Assembly (NCBI RefSeq): GCF_007997225.1
Contig: NZ_VORM01000002.1
Location: forward strand, 186,001-250,000
DNA: 64,000 nucleotides
Direction of reading: 5' to 3'
DNA from: Subsaximicrobium wynnwilliamsii
Lineage (GTDB): Bacteria > Bacteroidota > Bacteroidia > Flavobacteriales > Flavobacteriaceae
Shown: positions 34,669 to 44,015 of the stretch, piece by piece
Layout of the letters: every line of letters begins with the position of its first letter
How positions within the stretch are numbered: position 1 is the stretch's first letter
Notes under the pieces: generated by a model
What the model was told of the DNA's origin: nothing
Seen by the model: the letters and a program-made list of their open reading frames with translations, nothing else
The model's database searches: none
Made by a program: the position numbers and the translations under genes

Positions 34669-34922
34669 GTAGAATTGATAATTGAGTTAGGGTTGAAAAA
34701 GACGACTTCCAATTCATTGAAAAGTGATGGAAGAATCTTATTTCAGCGTTAAATATAAGATTTTATTCAAGAATAAAAGTATGCGCTCTATATTAGTCGA
34801 AGACCTTGACTAACGAACAGAAAATGCAGTGGCAATTTTTTTTCAGAAACCTAATCTTTAAACCGATGGTGCTTTGACCTGTTACGCAGCACAATATTTT
34901 TCGCACTTCTGAAGATAAAAAA

Positions 34923-36224
34923 TCACTCCACCGTATTCAGATGGATTTGGCCATCTTTCATCACAAAAACAATGGTATTGATGCTGCTTACGAAATCGTT
35001 TATGAGATCTCCCTTTACTGCAATGATATCGGCTTTCGCTCCAGTTTTAAGCACGCCAATTACATGGTCCTGGTTCATGGCCTGAGCTGAAACAAAGGTT
35101 GCCGACTGCAGAATATCCAATGGCGCCATGCCAGCTTCAAAATAGGCACGGAAAAGATCTTTCGAAGAAGCGCCTCGCGTGGTCTTGATGTCTGTGTAGT
35201 TATCTGACCCTGCCACAATGGTCACGCCTTTTTCAATAGCTCTCTTTAATCGGTCTTTAGATCGATTGAGATAGCCGTCTATAAAGTCTCGTTCTTCCGA
35301 GGTATAGCCTGCCAAATCTGAATAGGTGTTCATGTAGTTACGGCTATTTTCCGTGGGTACTAAAAACACATTTTTCGTGGCCATTGCAGTCAATGTGGAA
35401 TCTTCCAGAAAAAACCCGTGTTCAATCCCATCCACTCCAGCCTGAATGGCCTCCCAAGCCGATTGATTGCTAATGGAATGTGCGGTTACCTTAAGGCCGT
35501 ATTGATGTGCGGTTTCCACTATGGCGGTTATTTCAGCACTATTTAAACGGGTATTGTTGGGAATGTTGTCGGCACAGATTTTAATAAGATCTACATTTTG
35601 ATTGATATGCTCGCGCACCGAATTTCTGGCATCGTCCACAGAAGTGATCACGCGATATTCCAAACCCACCAGATGTTGGTGCTTATGCGAGACGCCATAA
35701 ATTTGGCCACCAACCGATGACAGAATAGGGCCAGAGGCATACACGCGAGGTCCAATGATGCTGCCTTCATCAATGGCATCTCGCAAGGCCACATCCAAGA
35801 ACTGACCGGAATTGCCTAAATCTTTAATGCTGGTAAAGCCCACATCGAGATAGGACTTGGCGCGTTTAGCACCGCGCAAGGTTCTCAAGGCTTCAGATAC
35901 TAGGGTAAGTGTGTTGATGCTGGATTCCGCAAAATCTTCATTGGCATCTTGGGAAAAGAGCACGTGGGTATGTGCATCTATCAATCCAGGAAGTACTGTG
36001 TAGGAACTGAGATCTATAATGTGTGCATTGTTTGGGATGTCTTGTCGTTTAAGTAGGGCTTTTATTTCTGAATCTTCAATATGCAGTACTTGGTCTTTCA
36101 ACAGTGTATTGTTTTGGCTGTCGTAGAATGTGCCTGCAATGATGTAAGTCGCGTTGGACTGCGCATTTGAATTGCCAAAACACAGTAAAAATAGAGCCAA
36201 CAGGAGAAGTGAATTTTTGAGCAT
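34923..36224 (-). CDS. Secreted metal-dependent amidohydrolase
   Basis: A 433-aa amidohydrolase-superfamily enzyme with a signal peptide (LLCFGNSNAQS). The metal site is complete, unlike the pair at 16-20 kb: GLIDAHTHVLF (HxH), a lysine in the INQNVDLIKICAD strand, KVTAHSISNQSA (His), DGIEHGFFLED (His) and VAGSDNYTD (Asp). This pattern matches Xaa-Pro/prolidase-like or imidazolonepropionase-like branches. It is transcribed alone, about 250 bases upstream of the acylase gene on the same strand, and may act on peptides in the periplasm. Confidence 0.9.
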   Translation of the reverse strand: MLKNSLLLLALFLLCFGNSNAQSNATYIIAGTFYDSQNNTLLKDQVLHIEDSEIKALLKRQDIPNNAHIIDLSSYTVLPGLIDAHTHVLFSQDANEDFAESSINTLTLVSEALRTLRGAKRAKSYLDVGFTSIKDLGNSGQFLDVALRDAIDEGSIIGPRVYASGPILSSVGGQIYGVSHKHQHLVGLEYRVITSVDDARNSVREHINQNVDLIKICADNIPNNTRLNSAEITAIVETAHQYGLKVTAHSISNQSAWEAIQAGVDGIEHGFFLEDSTLTAMATKNVFLVPTENSRNYMNTYSDLAGYTSEERDFIDGYLNRSKDRLKRAIEKGVTIVAGSDNYTDIKTTRGASSKDLFRAYFEAGMAPLDILQSATFVSAQAMNQDHVIGVLKTGAKADIIAVKGDLINDFVSSINTIVFVMKDGQIHLNTVE

Positions 36225-36464
36225 GTTGATTAGGATTAGTGTTTTAAAGGTTTGACTTGTATAGATTGTAATATCCCATAAATCATTTTTAAAAGGATAA
36301 GATAACTAAAAAAACCGCATCGTCATGAATAGCCAGAATCTTGTGATAAATCCTAAACTATTCCCAAAAACTTTAAGAATAGACCTCTTGGACTAACATT
36401 TGCAAGAAATCAATCAGTTCGTGCAATTGATCAACTACATTCGTCATAAAAAACGAAGATTTTA

Positions 36465-36815
36465 TTGACTAAAATTTCCGGCACTGTCGGCTTTGAGGTG
36501 TTGCGGCAAGAGCTCTTCCAAGACGATTTTGTGATTGCGGTTATTGATGGAAGGTCAAAACGTTCCGAAGAAAAATCAAATCCGTTTAAATACCGTATGA
36601 ATCTGATTTTTAGCGCTAAAAATTTTTCACTGTGGATGTGCTGCGTATGGTGAGGATCTCGAAAATAATGTTACCTTTAACCGGCCTCCATTAGAGGAAT
36701 ATTTCAAAATGGAAGCAACGGAAGTGTCAGGTTTTATTAGGGTTACAGCCTCCATATTTTGAAAGTCAATGAAGTGGTATTTGCTGAAACAATCGAAATT
36801 TTACCGCGCTTTTGA
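36465..36815 (+). pseudogene. Decayed gene of unknown family in three frames
   Basis: Three consecutive frame segments join into one plausible protein tail. Segment 1 (from TTG 36465) includes TKISGTVGFEVLRQELFQDD and FKYRMNLIFSAKNF. Segment 2 in another frame includes HCGCAAYGEDLENNVTFNRP and EEYFKMEATEVSGFIRV. Segment 3 (36741-36815) reads GYSLHILKVNEVVFAETIEI and ends at TGA 36813. Each junction needs one frameshift. I do not recognise the family. No upstream start or signal peptide can be defined, and codon use looks coding-like, which favours a recently broken gene. Confidence 0.4.
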
Positions 36816-36866
36816 GACAAACAACGAGACACAGATTGCGCATTTTTTTAATCAAAACAATTAAAT

Positions 36867-37307
36867 ATGAAATTTCTTATTATTTATATCGTGCTGTTCT
36901 TAGGCATTTTTTCAGATGAAAATCCAAGGGAAAATCCCAGCGAAACTACCAAACTTACCATTCAAATCGATAATATAGCAGTACTGGATGGTACCATCAA
37001 AATAGGAGTTTTTAATACTGATATTGACTTTTTAGAAGAAAACGCCACCATTAGGGATTATTCGCTAACAGTAACTTCAGCCACAGAAATCTTTGTGATT
37101 GACGATTTGCCTAAAGGCGAGTATGCCATTTCAATGTACCACGATGAAAATTCAGATGGCGTACTAAACCGCAATTTCTTCGGCATTCCCAAAGAGCCTT
37201 ATGGGTTTTCAAATAATGTCAAACCAAAATTATCTGCTCCAGATTATAAAGACTGCAAATTTTCGTTCGCAAAGAACGATACCCTTAAAATTAGACTCAT
37301 CCATTAA
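36867..37307 (+). CDS. DUF2141 secreted protein
   Basis: A 146-aa exported protein with an N-terminal hydrophobic signal (FLIIYIVLFLGIFS). The mature part is a DUF2141 beta-sandwich: LTIQIDNIAVLDGTIKIGVF, then the hallmark LPKGEYAISMYHDENSDGVL and FFGIPKEPYGFSNN. Family function is unknown; the domain resembles carboxypeptidase-regulatory/prealbumin-like folds. It lies between two decayed regions and appears intact, with an RBS-like A-rich leader. Confidence 0.88.
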   Translation: MKFLIIYIVLFLGIFSDENPRENPSETTKLTIQIDNIAVLDGTIKIGVFNTDIDFLEENATIRDYSLTVTSATEIFVIDDLPKGEYAISMYHDENSDGVLNRNFFGIPKEPYGFSNNVKPKLSAPDYKDCKFSFAKNDTLKIRLIH

Positions 37308-37835
37308 ATTTTAGGCTCTATTTTCAAGTCAGTTCCTATAGGTTTCCCTCATCCAAATTTGGAATTGTTACCAATCTTTTTTTGCTTCGCGTTTTGCATT
37401 TAGGAAGACTCCTTAGGATTCGTAAATTACGGCAACATCATAACTCCATAGAATAAATTACCTAGTAATTTGCCATTGTCGACGCAGATAGCGTTTCGTT
37501 CAAGATAACATCTTTTAGAACTCCTTATCTTTAGGGTTCTGGCGCTCAAGTTTTAGAACCCTCATCAATTTGCCTTGAGCGACGATCAAGTCAAGATACG
37601 ATACCACAACTTATAGAATCACGACCTGTAGGCATAGCTCTTGGTGCAACGTAACATTCAGCATTTAAACGCATTCGGTCATATTTTTGCCGGGTATGAC
37701 GAGCCGAAAGAAATTGGAGTTCTAACTATTTGGACATCAATACATAAAGGGATTCAGCATTTTAGCTTTATCGCGATTTGTTACTTAGCCAATTGATGTG
37801 TTTGAATTGATTTACAACGAAAAGAGAATAGCGAT
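37308..37835. other. Intergenic stretch, probable gene debris
   Basis: About 530 bases with only short frames. On the plus strand about 37662-37795 reads HLNAFGHIFAGYDEPKEIGV before a stop, which has coding-like composition, but I cannot assign it to a family. No RNA gene or clear promoter was seen. Confidence 0.35.
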
Positions 37836-38288
37836 ATGATCAAAATAGCAAAAGCACAATTAGAAGATCTAGCAGGCATCATTGCCATTGAGCAAGACGT
37901 ATTCGATACCGATAGTTATCCGCCGTTTGTGGTAAGACAGCTGTTTGATATTTCTGGAGACTATTTTTTAGTTGCAAAAGAAAAGGACAAAATTTTAGGA
38001 TATGCTTTGGGCGGGTTAAATACAAAGAAGCAGCAAGGCTGGGTATTATCTTTGGGAGTTCATAGAGATGCGAGAGGTAAAGGATTGGGCAAACAACTCA
38101 CTGCACAATTGATTGAACTCCTAAAAGCCGAATATGCCGAAGAAATTGCATTGACGGTTTATCCCGATAATACTTCAGCAATAAAAATTTATAAGGATTT
38201 GGGCTTTGTGGGCGAAACGGTCTTGGATAATTATTTCTTTGATCATGAAGAGCGCGTCGTTATGACACTAAAGATTAGTCATCAGTAA
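37836..38288 (+). CDS. GNAT family N-acetyltransferase
   Basis: A 150-aa acetyltransferase of the Gcn5-related (RimI-like) fold. Acetyl-CoA-binding motif A is visible as LSLGVHRDARGKGLGKQLTA (R/QxxGxG/A). The C-terminal LTVYPDNTSAIKIYKDLGFV, containing N and Y/F-xxxGF, closes the fold. The substrate, protein N-terminus or small molecule, cannot be told. It sits alone between degraded stretches and appears intact. Confidence 0.9.
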   Translation: MIKIAKAQLEDLAGIIAIEQDVFDTDSYPPFVVRQLFDISGDYFLVAKEKDKILGYALGGLNTKKQQGWVLSLGVHRDARGKGLGKQLTAQLIELLKAEYAEEIALTVYPDNTSAIKIYKDLGFVGETVLDNYFFDHEERVVMTLKISHQ

Positions 38289-38340
38289 AGAATATAGGCT
38301 TCTTTCAATTATTTTCAACTGCAGCCTTCAGTCCTGAAAA

Positions 38341-38472
38341 AAGCTAAAGGACCACAAATACAATAAGTTTGCCAAACGAATCTTCGCAATTCCAGAATAT
38401 GTAGAAGCTGTTGTAGCACATCGCAAACCTAAACCTGCGCCAACTAGTATGACGAAAAACGCCGACTCTTAG
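38341..38472 (+). pseudogene. C-terminal gene remnant
   Basis: An open stretch of 43 codons (KLKDHKYNKFAKRIFAIPEY, then VEAVVAHRKPKPAP) closing at TAG 38470-38472 with an in-frame stop just upstream and no start codon. It has strong coding character and looks like the end of a lost gene. The family is not recognised. Confidence 0.4.
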
Positions 38473-38531
38473 TTTTATGACCCAGATTGATAAGGAGCCC
38501 GTTCATTGAAAAGTTAGCAGTTTTTGTTATT

Positions 38532-38792
38532 TTAGTTAGAAATCTGCAAAAGTTGAGCCAATGGATGGAAAAATCCAAGCCCTATGCCTAATTGTATGGC
38601 TGAACCGATGAATACTGATGCTGCTTTCATAAATTGAGGTCATCTTTCTGGCAGAACATCCAAATAAGCCTCCAATTTGTATCGGGTTGTTTTTTGGAGC
38701 GCATAGTTTGAAACAAATGGATTAGCTTTCCGAAGAAATACAGAAAAAAACCAGCTTGTAAGTCCTTGAAAAACATAGGGCTGCTCATTCAT
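38532..38792 (-). pseudogene. Small membrane protein gene broken by one TGA
   Basis: From ATG 38792 the minus strand reads 50 codons (MNEQPYVFQGLTSWFFSVFL ... LEAYLDVLPER), then TGA at 38640-38642, then 34 more in-frame codons (PQFMKAASVFIGSAIQLGIG, then LGFFHPLAQLLQISN) to TAA at 38532. Continuous frame on both sides of one stop suggests a nonsense mutation in an about 86-codon gene, possibly itself the end of a larger one. Family unknown. Confidence 0.4.
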
Positions 38793-38984
38793 GTAATATC
38801 AAGGCAAAAGCGAAGAAACCGTTTAAAGCAGAATGGTTAACCAGCGTGTTTAGCTCAAAAAAAATAGCGTTTACTGCAACAGACCTCATTGCTCCTAAAT
38901 TTCTGGATCCTGAGGACTTTTTGTTCTAATAAACTCGTCCTTACTCAAAATATCTTAATTTACTACAGCATAAAAACAAGGACA
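38793..38984. other. Short non-coding stretch before cardiolipin synthase
   Basis: Stop-rich sequence between the broken membrane gene and the cls start. An upstream frame to 38889 is open but lacks a plausible N-terminus. Confidence 0.35.
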
Positions 38985-40439
38985 ATGAATTGGGTTTTAC
39001 TCCTACAAATCGCTTACATTATTTTAGTGATCCTAGTCATTTTAAGGGTGTTGTACGATACAAGAAGTGGCACCAAAACTTTGGCATACATTCTTTTTGT
39101 TGTGTTTGTGCCTTTTGTTGGGATGATTTTCTATTTTTCCTTCGGAATCAATTATCGAAAACGAAAACTTTACAGTAAGAAAATGCTAATGGATGAGCCA
39201 CTTCGGAAAAGCTTAACACATAAAATGGACATCTATTCTGAAACGATTAGCAAATCAGGTTTGATAGCAGAACGCCGAGCAACCTTAGTTGAATTTATTC
39301 GTAGGTCTGGCAACTCCCCATTAACAGCCAATAACGAGTTGAAATTACTTGTGAATGGCGAGGAAAAATTCCCGGTGCTTTTGGAAGCCTTGGAAAAGGC
39401 CACATGCCACATTCATTTGGAATATTACATTTATGAAGATGATCTCACAGGAAATCAAGTTGCAGAGCTTTTAATTAGGAAGGCAAAGGCAGGGGTTGAG
39501 GTGCGTTTTATGTACGATGATTTTGGAAGTCATGACTTAAAAAAATCATTCCTAAAGAAACTCAATGATGCGGGTGTCCAAACGGCGCCATTTTATAAAG
39601 TAAAATGGTATGCTTTAGCCAACCGACTCAATTATAGAAACCATCGAAAAATTGTGATTATTGATGGCAGTGTCGGTTTTGTGGGTGGCATCAACATGAG
39701 CGATACATATCGAAATGATTTAGATGAAGCAAAGCATTTGTATTGGCGAGACACACATTTGATGATCCATGGGCAGGCCACAGCCTATTTGCAATATTTA
39801 TTTATGGCCGATTGGAATTTTTGTAGCACAACACCTTTAGAATATGCTGAAGGCTATTTTCCAGATAGCACAAGACAATATGCCATTGGAGATGAAGTGC
39901 TGCAGTTCGCGGCCTCAGGACCAGACAGCACTCAGCCTGTCATTCTTTATGCCCTGCTGCAAGCCATAGCGTCGGCCAAAAAACGCATCCATATCACGAG
40001 TCCCTATTTTATTCCCGGCGAGAGTATGATGGATGCTTTGATCATTGCCATCAAAAGTGGATTGGATGTGAAGCTTATCATTCCGGGTGTTTCAGACTCT
40101 AAAATGGTAAATACAGCGGCCAGTGCCTATTATACCGAATTGCTTCAGTATGGTGCCAAAATCTATAAATACAATAAGGGGTTTGTTCACGCAAAAACAA
40201 TGGTCATTGATGATGATCTCGCCATTATTGGTTCAGCAAATATGGATTATAGAAGTTTTGATCTCAACTTTGAGGTCAATGCCATGGTATACAGTAAAAA
40301 TATGACCGCACAACTTTCCGAAGTCTTTGAAAACGACTTAAAAGCATCGGTGCAAATAGATGCAGCGGCTTGGGGCAACCGACCAAAACGCGTTCATTTA
40401 TGGGAGAAAGTAGTGCGGTTGCTGTCGCCGTTTCTGTAA
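38985..40439 (+). CDS. cls: Cardiolipin synthase, phospholipase D family
   Basis: Membrane enzyme that joins two phosphatidylglycerols into cardiolipin. The 484-aa protein has two N-terminal membrane helices (WVLLLQIAYIILVILVILRV, then a LAYILFVVFVPFVGMIFYF segment) and two HKD motifs: HRKIVIIDGSVGFVGG and HAKTMVIDDDLAIIGSANMD. The start at 38985 (MNWVLL) is the standard N-terminus; the open frame extends upstream to 38889 without a sensible start. Cardiolipin content affects envelope stress, in keeping with the region that follows. Confidence 0.95.
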   Translation: MNWVLLLQIAYIILVILVILRVLYDTRSGTKTLAYILFVVFVPFVGMIFYFSFGINYRKRKLYSKKMLMDEPLRKSLTHKMDIYSETISKSGLIAERRATLVEFIRRSGNSPLTANNELKLLVNGEEKFPVLLEALEKATCHIHLEYYIYEDDLTGNQVAELLIRKAKAGVEVRFMYDDFGSHDLKKSFLKKLNDAGVQTAPFYKVKWYALANRLNYRNHRKIVIIDGSVGFVGGINMSDTYRNDLDEAKHLYWRDTHLMIHGQATAYLQYLFMADWNFCSTTPLEYAEGYFPDSTRQYAIGDEVLQFAASGPDSTQPVILYALLQAIASAKKRIHITSPYFIPGESMMDALIIAIKSGLDVKLIIPGVSDSKMVNTAASAYYTELLQYGAKIYKYNKGFVHAKTMVIDDDLAIIGSANMDYRSFDLNFEVNAMVYSKNMTAQLSEVFENDLKASVQIDAAAWGNRPKRVHLWEKVVRLLSPFL

Positions 40440-40846
40440 ATCAATTTGCCACTGGTTTTTTTTCTGAATTTTTCGAAAAGCTGCAATTACCATTACAATG
40501 CAACTCGTAGATTCTTAAAATTCTGGCATTAAAATGGAAACTTTTAAAAAAAAGTTTCCTTGTAGTTGAGCATTTGAAAATTCACGTTTTTAAGATTAGT
40601 CCGATCCTGGAGACCAGGACTTTTAATCATGGATGTAGCAATACATTTTCAGTATTTTAACACGGTTAATCCCAGTAAAGCGCTTGAATTATTTAAGCTC
40701 AAATAAGAACTTAGCTGATAGCGTTTTGTCCAAGAGAGCGTCCTTTTTCTGGCTGATGCTTAAAAGTAAATCATTTACACAATAAGTTTTTAGCAACGAA
40801 ACACTATATTTGAAGCTTATTTTGTTGATAACACGCAACCACTTAT
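40440..40846. other. Intergenic stretch with cls terminator and nhaA -7 box
   Basis: Contains the cls hairpin at 40536-40559 and TATATTTG at 40805-40812, a good -7 element for nhaA, without a clear TTTG at the expected distance. Nothing else is supported. Confidence 0.45.
40536..40559 (+). terminator. Hairpin downstream of cls
   Basis: GGAAACTTTT and AAAAGTTTCC are perfect 10-bp arms with a 4-base A loop, about 97 bases after the cls stop. The T-run after the stem is short, so termination strength is uncertain. Confidence 0.55.
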
Positions 40847-42163
40847 ATGATAAAAGAAGTATTCTTAAGCCCTTTCCAAAAGTTCGTAAAAATTGAAAGT
40901 TTCAGTGGTATCCTACTATTGCTTGCTACAATTATCGCTTTGGTATGGGCAAATTCACCTTTTGGGGATACTTATAGAGAGCTTTGGCAATATGATGTTG
41001 GTATTGTCACAAAAACTTTTGAATTTAAAAAACCCTTGATTCTTTGGATCAATGATGGCTTGATGGCCATTTTCTTTTTCTTGATTGGTTTGGAGATCAA
41101 ACGTGAGCTAATGATTGGGGAGCTCAACTCTGCAAAAAAAATCGCCTTCCCTTTGGTGGGTGCTCTGGGTGGTATGTTGGTGCCTGTGGTTTTCTTTCTG
41201 GTACTTAATCAAAATCCTGAGACAGCGAAAGGTTGGGGCGTGCCAATGGCTACAGATATCGCTTTTTCATTGGCCATCTTAAACACCTTGGGAAACCGTG
41301 TGCCTTTGAGTCTCAAGGTGTTTTTGACGGCTTTTGCCATTGTGGATGATATTGGAGCGGTTTTGGTAATTGCCATTTTTTATAGTGGTTCAATCAATTT
41401 GACCTTATTGTCGATTGCTTTGGTGATGTTGGCCGTTTTGTATCTCTTGTCTTATAAAGGCTACTACTCGAGGTTCTTGGTTTTTTTCTTAGGGTTGTCG
41501 GTCTGGTTCCTCTTTTTGAAAGCTGGTATTCATCCTACAGTTGCCGGCATTTTATTGGCATTTGCCATTCCCATAAGACAGAAAATCAACACCTCAGCTT
41601 TTTTGGTACAGTTAGAGAAAGTGTATAATGACATTAAGAACGCCAGTATCTTACAAAAGCCGTTGCTCTCTAATGAACAAATTTCTTCTATTGATGATCT
41701 TGATGATTGGGCTAGGAAATTTCAGTCACCATTGCAACATTTGGAGCATAACTTGCACGGTTGGGTGGCGTATTTCGTTATTCCAATTTTTGCACTTGCC
41801 AACGCAGGGGTGCTCATTGGTAATACTGATGATCTAGATACAGCTTTGATCACCAATATCGTGATCTGTTTAATTTTAGGCAAAGGTATTGGGATCACGT
41901 CGCTAGTTTTACTAGCCCAAAAAATGAGATTGATTGAAGTGCCTAGCGAGATTAGTTTTAAACAGATCGTAGGTGTTGCATTTTTAGCGGGGATTGGGTT
42001 TACCATGGCCATCTTCATTGCCAGTTTAGCCTTTGCTTCATCTCCAGAGTTTATAGATTCCGCTAAAATTGGCATCCTCATTGGCTCTTTCATCTCCGCA
42101 ATTATTGGCTATGGGATCTTGCGAGCGGGTTCTAATAAAGAGCCTAACGTAAAAATATCATAA
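40847..42163 (+). CDS. nhaA: Na+/H+ antiporter NhaA
   Basis: Inner-membrane antiporter that expels sodium in exchange for protons, a normal need of marine or saline bacteria. The 438-aa protein has about 12 hydrophobic segments. Characteristic blocks: LWINDGLMAIFFFLIGLEIK, the TDIAFSLAILNTLGNRVP segment with its conserved Asp, the AFAIVDDIGAVLVIAIFY segment (paired ion-site aspartates), and GIHPTVAGILLAF. Full length. A -7 box TATATTTG lies 34 bases upstream. It is monocistronic, 180 bases ahead of the efflux operon operator region. Confidence 0.96.
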   Translation: MIKEVFLSPFQKFVKIESFSGILLLLATIIALVWANSPFGDTYRELWQYDVGIVTKTFEFKKPLILWINDGLMAIFFFLIGLEIKRELMIGELNSAKKIAFPLVGALGGMLVPVVFFLVLNQNPETAKGWGVPMATDIAFSLAILNTLGNRVPLSLKVFLTAFAIVDDIGAVLVIAIFYSGSINLTLLSIALVMLAVLYLLSYKGYYSRFLVFFLGLSVWFLFLKAGIHPTVAGILLAFAIPIRQKINTSAFLVQLEKVYNDIKNASILQKPLLSNEQISSIDDLDDWARKFQSPLQHLEHNLHGWVAYFVIPIFALANAGVLIGNTDDLDTALITNIVICLILGKGIGITSLVLLAQKMRLIEVPSEISFKQIVGVAFLAGIGFTMAIFIASLAFASSPEFIDSAKIGILIGSFISAIIGYGILRAGSNKEPNVKIS

Positions 42164-42281
42164 AGGCAGTTGCTCTTAAAAGCCTGATTTTTTGTAAAAT
42201 CCATCCAATTGACAGCGCTTCATACTGTCCTTTCTGTATTCTTTTTTCCTGGATAACTTTTAACACATGCTTAACGCTGTT

Positions 42282-42315
42282 TAGTTCGATACATATCGAA
42301 CTAGACGTATTTTTG
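42282..42315 (+). promoter_or_regulatory. Operator dyad and -7 box of the MarR-RND operon
   Basis: A perfect inverted repeat with 10-bp arms TAGTTCGATA and TATCGAACTA, spacer CA, spans 42282-42303. TATTTTTG at 42308-42315 matches the -7 consensus TAnnTTTG. The dyad would lie between -7 and -33, so a bound repressor would block polymerase. The most likely ligand is the regulator encoded at 42343. Confidence 0.75.
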
Positions 42316-42342
42316 CAAAGAATTTAAATGATAGCCTAAAAA

Positions 42343-42825
42343 ATGGAATTATCTCATCATAAAAAACAGCTCATTGAAGATGTGGGTGTTCTTTTGGAAG
42401 AACGCGCCAATCTCTCTCCCTTAGCGTCAAGGATTTATGCATTGCTTATTCTTTCGTGCTACGAAGGGATGAGTTTTGAAGATGTAGTCACTAGCATGCA
42501 AGCGACTAAGAGTTCTGTATCAAGTAATTTGAATGTTTTATTGCAACTGCATTATGTAGACTACTACACGAAGCCTGGAGATCGTAAACGGTATTTCCGC
42601 ACGTCTCAATTCTATATTAAAAACACGATGGAACAGCAGGTTCACTTAATCGACAAAGAACTTAAAATTGTTCAAAAAGTCAATCAGTTCAATAAAGAAC
42701 ATAATCCCGAGAAATTTAAAAATGAAAAATCGCTTGGTTTATTGTTTCAAGAGCATTTAGAAGATCAGCGCACAAAAATAAATCAGAAAATTGAAGAAAT
42801 CAACCAATTCGAAAAGCAAGCTTAA
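42343..42825 (+). CDS. MarR/GbsR-type transcriptional regulator
   Basis: A 160-aa winged-helix repressor, the first gene of a four-gene efflux operon. The N-terminal helices and the HTH (SFEDVVTSMQATKSSVSSNL) followed by the wing (YYTKPGDRKRYFRTSQFYI) match the GbsR/MarR group. A charged coiled coil ends the protein, suiting a dimer. It sits right behind a perfect dyad that fits an autoregulatory operator, so it probably represses the pump until an effector binds. The adaptor gene starts 13 bases after its stop. Confidence 0.88.
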   Translation: MELSHHKKQLIEDVGVLLEERANLSPLASRIYALLILSCYEGMSFEDVVTSMQATKSSVSSNLNVLLQLHYVDYYTKPGDRKRYFRTSQFYIKNTMEQQVHLIDKELKIVQKVNQFNKEHNPEKFKNEKSLGLLFQEHLEDQRTKINQKIEEINQFEKQA

Positions 42826-42838
42826 AACACCGAAACAC

Positions 42839-43981
42839 ATGAATACCATCACTAAAAACCTAATGCCACTGTTACTTTTGATCTTAGCAAGTTCTTGTGG
42901 AAATGATGAAGCTGGGCAAAATCCCGCTTCTGCCAAGCAACGCGCTATGGTGCTACCAGTAATTGAAGTGCCAACAAAAACAGTAACCGTCTATACTGAT
43001 TATCCAACCAGTATTGAGGGTATCATAAACAGTGAAGTTCGGGCAAAAATCTCTGGGTATATTACCGACGTCTTGGTAGATGAAGGCCAAAAAGTACGCA
43101 AAGGGCAAACCTTGTTTAAGCTTGAAACACAATCCATGAACCAAGATGCCGCAGCAGCTCAAGCCAACGTGAATGCTGCCCAAGTTGAGGTTGACAAACT
43201 AAAACCTTTAGTGGACAAAAGCATCATCAGTCCTGTGCAGTTGGAAACTGCTGAAGCCAAATTGCAACAGGCAAAAAGCGCTTACAACAGCATCGCTTCA
43301 AACATTGATTACGGTACCATAACGAGCCCTGTTGATGGTTATGTTGGTTCGATTCGTTTGAGAAAAGGGGCGCTGGTTAGTCCAAGCAATGCGACACCAT
43401 TGACAACGGTTTCAGACATTAGCGAGGTGTATGCTTATTTCGCCATGAACGAAAAGGAATATCTTGACTTTATCCAGAATGCCAAGGGAGAAACAAAAGA
43501 AGAAAAGATCAACAACATGCCAGAAGTGATTTTGATATTGGCCAATGGTACCGAGTATGGGGCTAAAGGAAAAATTCAAACCATCAACTCGCAAGTCAAT
43601 AAACAAACTGGGACGGTCTCGTTTAGAGCGCAATTTGACAATGCCAACGGGATTTTAAACAACGGTAACAGTGGTGTTATAAAAGTACCAACTGTTTTTG
43701 AGAATGTTGTTGTGGTACCAAAGTCTTCAACCTTTGAAAATCAAAACAACCGATTTGTCTATACTATAAAAAAGGACAGCAGCGATGCCACTGTTGCAGC
43801 TTCAAAACCCATAATAATCAAAGGACAGAGCGGTAATTTGTACCTCATTGATTCAGGGCTCGAAAAAGGCGAAACCATTATTGCCAAAGGTTTGAGTAAA
43901 CTGAGTGATGGTATGGCGGTACAGCCTAACAAGGTAGATTTCGATAGCATTGCACAGCCTATCATAAAGGAGTTTCAATAA
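42839..43981 (+). CDS. RND efflux periplasmic adaptor (membrane fusion protein)
   Basis: A 380-aa AcrA/MexA-type adaptor lipoprotein (LLILASSCGND). It bridges the inner-membrane pump and the outer-membrane channel. Visible parts: the barrel-sandwich lipoyl half motif (VRAKISGYITDVLVDEGQKV and later GTITSPVDGYVGSIRLRKGA), an alpha hairpin about 95-150 rich in A, Q and E, and the beta-barrel segment (TPLTTVSDISEVYAYFAMNE). The start at 42839 gives the lipoprotein signal; an upstream frame to 42791 overlaps the regulator gene. Second gene in the operon. Confidence 0.93.
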   Translation: MNTITKNLMPLLLLILASSCGNDEAGQNPASAKQRAMVLPVIEVPTKTVTVYTDYPTSIEGIINSEVRAKISGYITDVLVDEGQKVRKGQTLFKLETQSMNQDAAAAQANVNAAQVEVDKLKPLVDKSIISPVQLETAEAKLQQAKSAYNSIASNIDYGTITSPVDGYVGSIRLRKGALVSPSNATPLTTVSDISEVYAYFAMNEKEYLDFIQNAKGETKEEKINNMPEVILILANGTEYGAKGKIQTINSQVNKQTGTVSFRAQFDNANGILNNGNSGVIKVPTVFENVVVVPKSSTFENQNNRFVYTIKKDSSDATVAASKPIIIKGQSGNLYLIDSGLEKGETIIAKGLSKLSDGMAVQPNKVDFDSIAQPIIKEFQ

Positions 43982-44015
43982 TCACAGTTTATACGATAAC
44001 ATAACTTAAGAGATC

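Noticed and set aside
38640-38642. TGA read as tryptophan or selenocysteine
   Set aside because: All other genes here use TGA as stop and no SECIS-like structure is apparent; a nonsense mutation is simpler.
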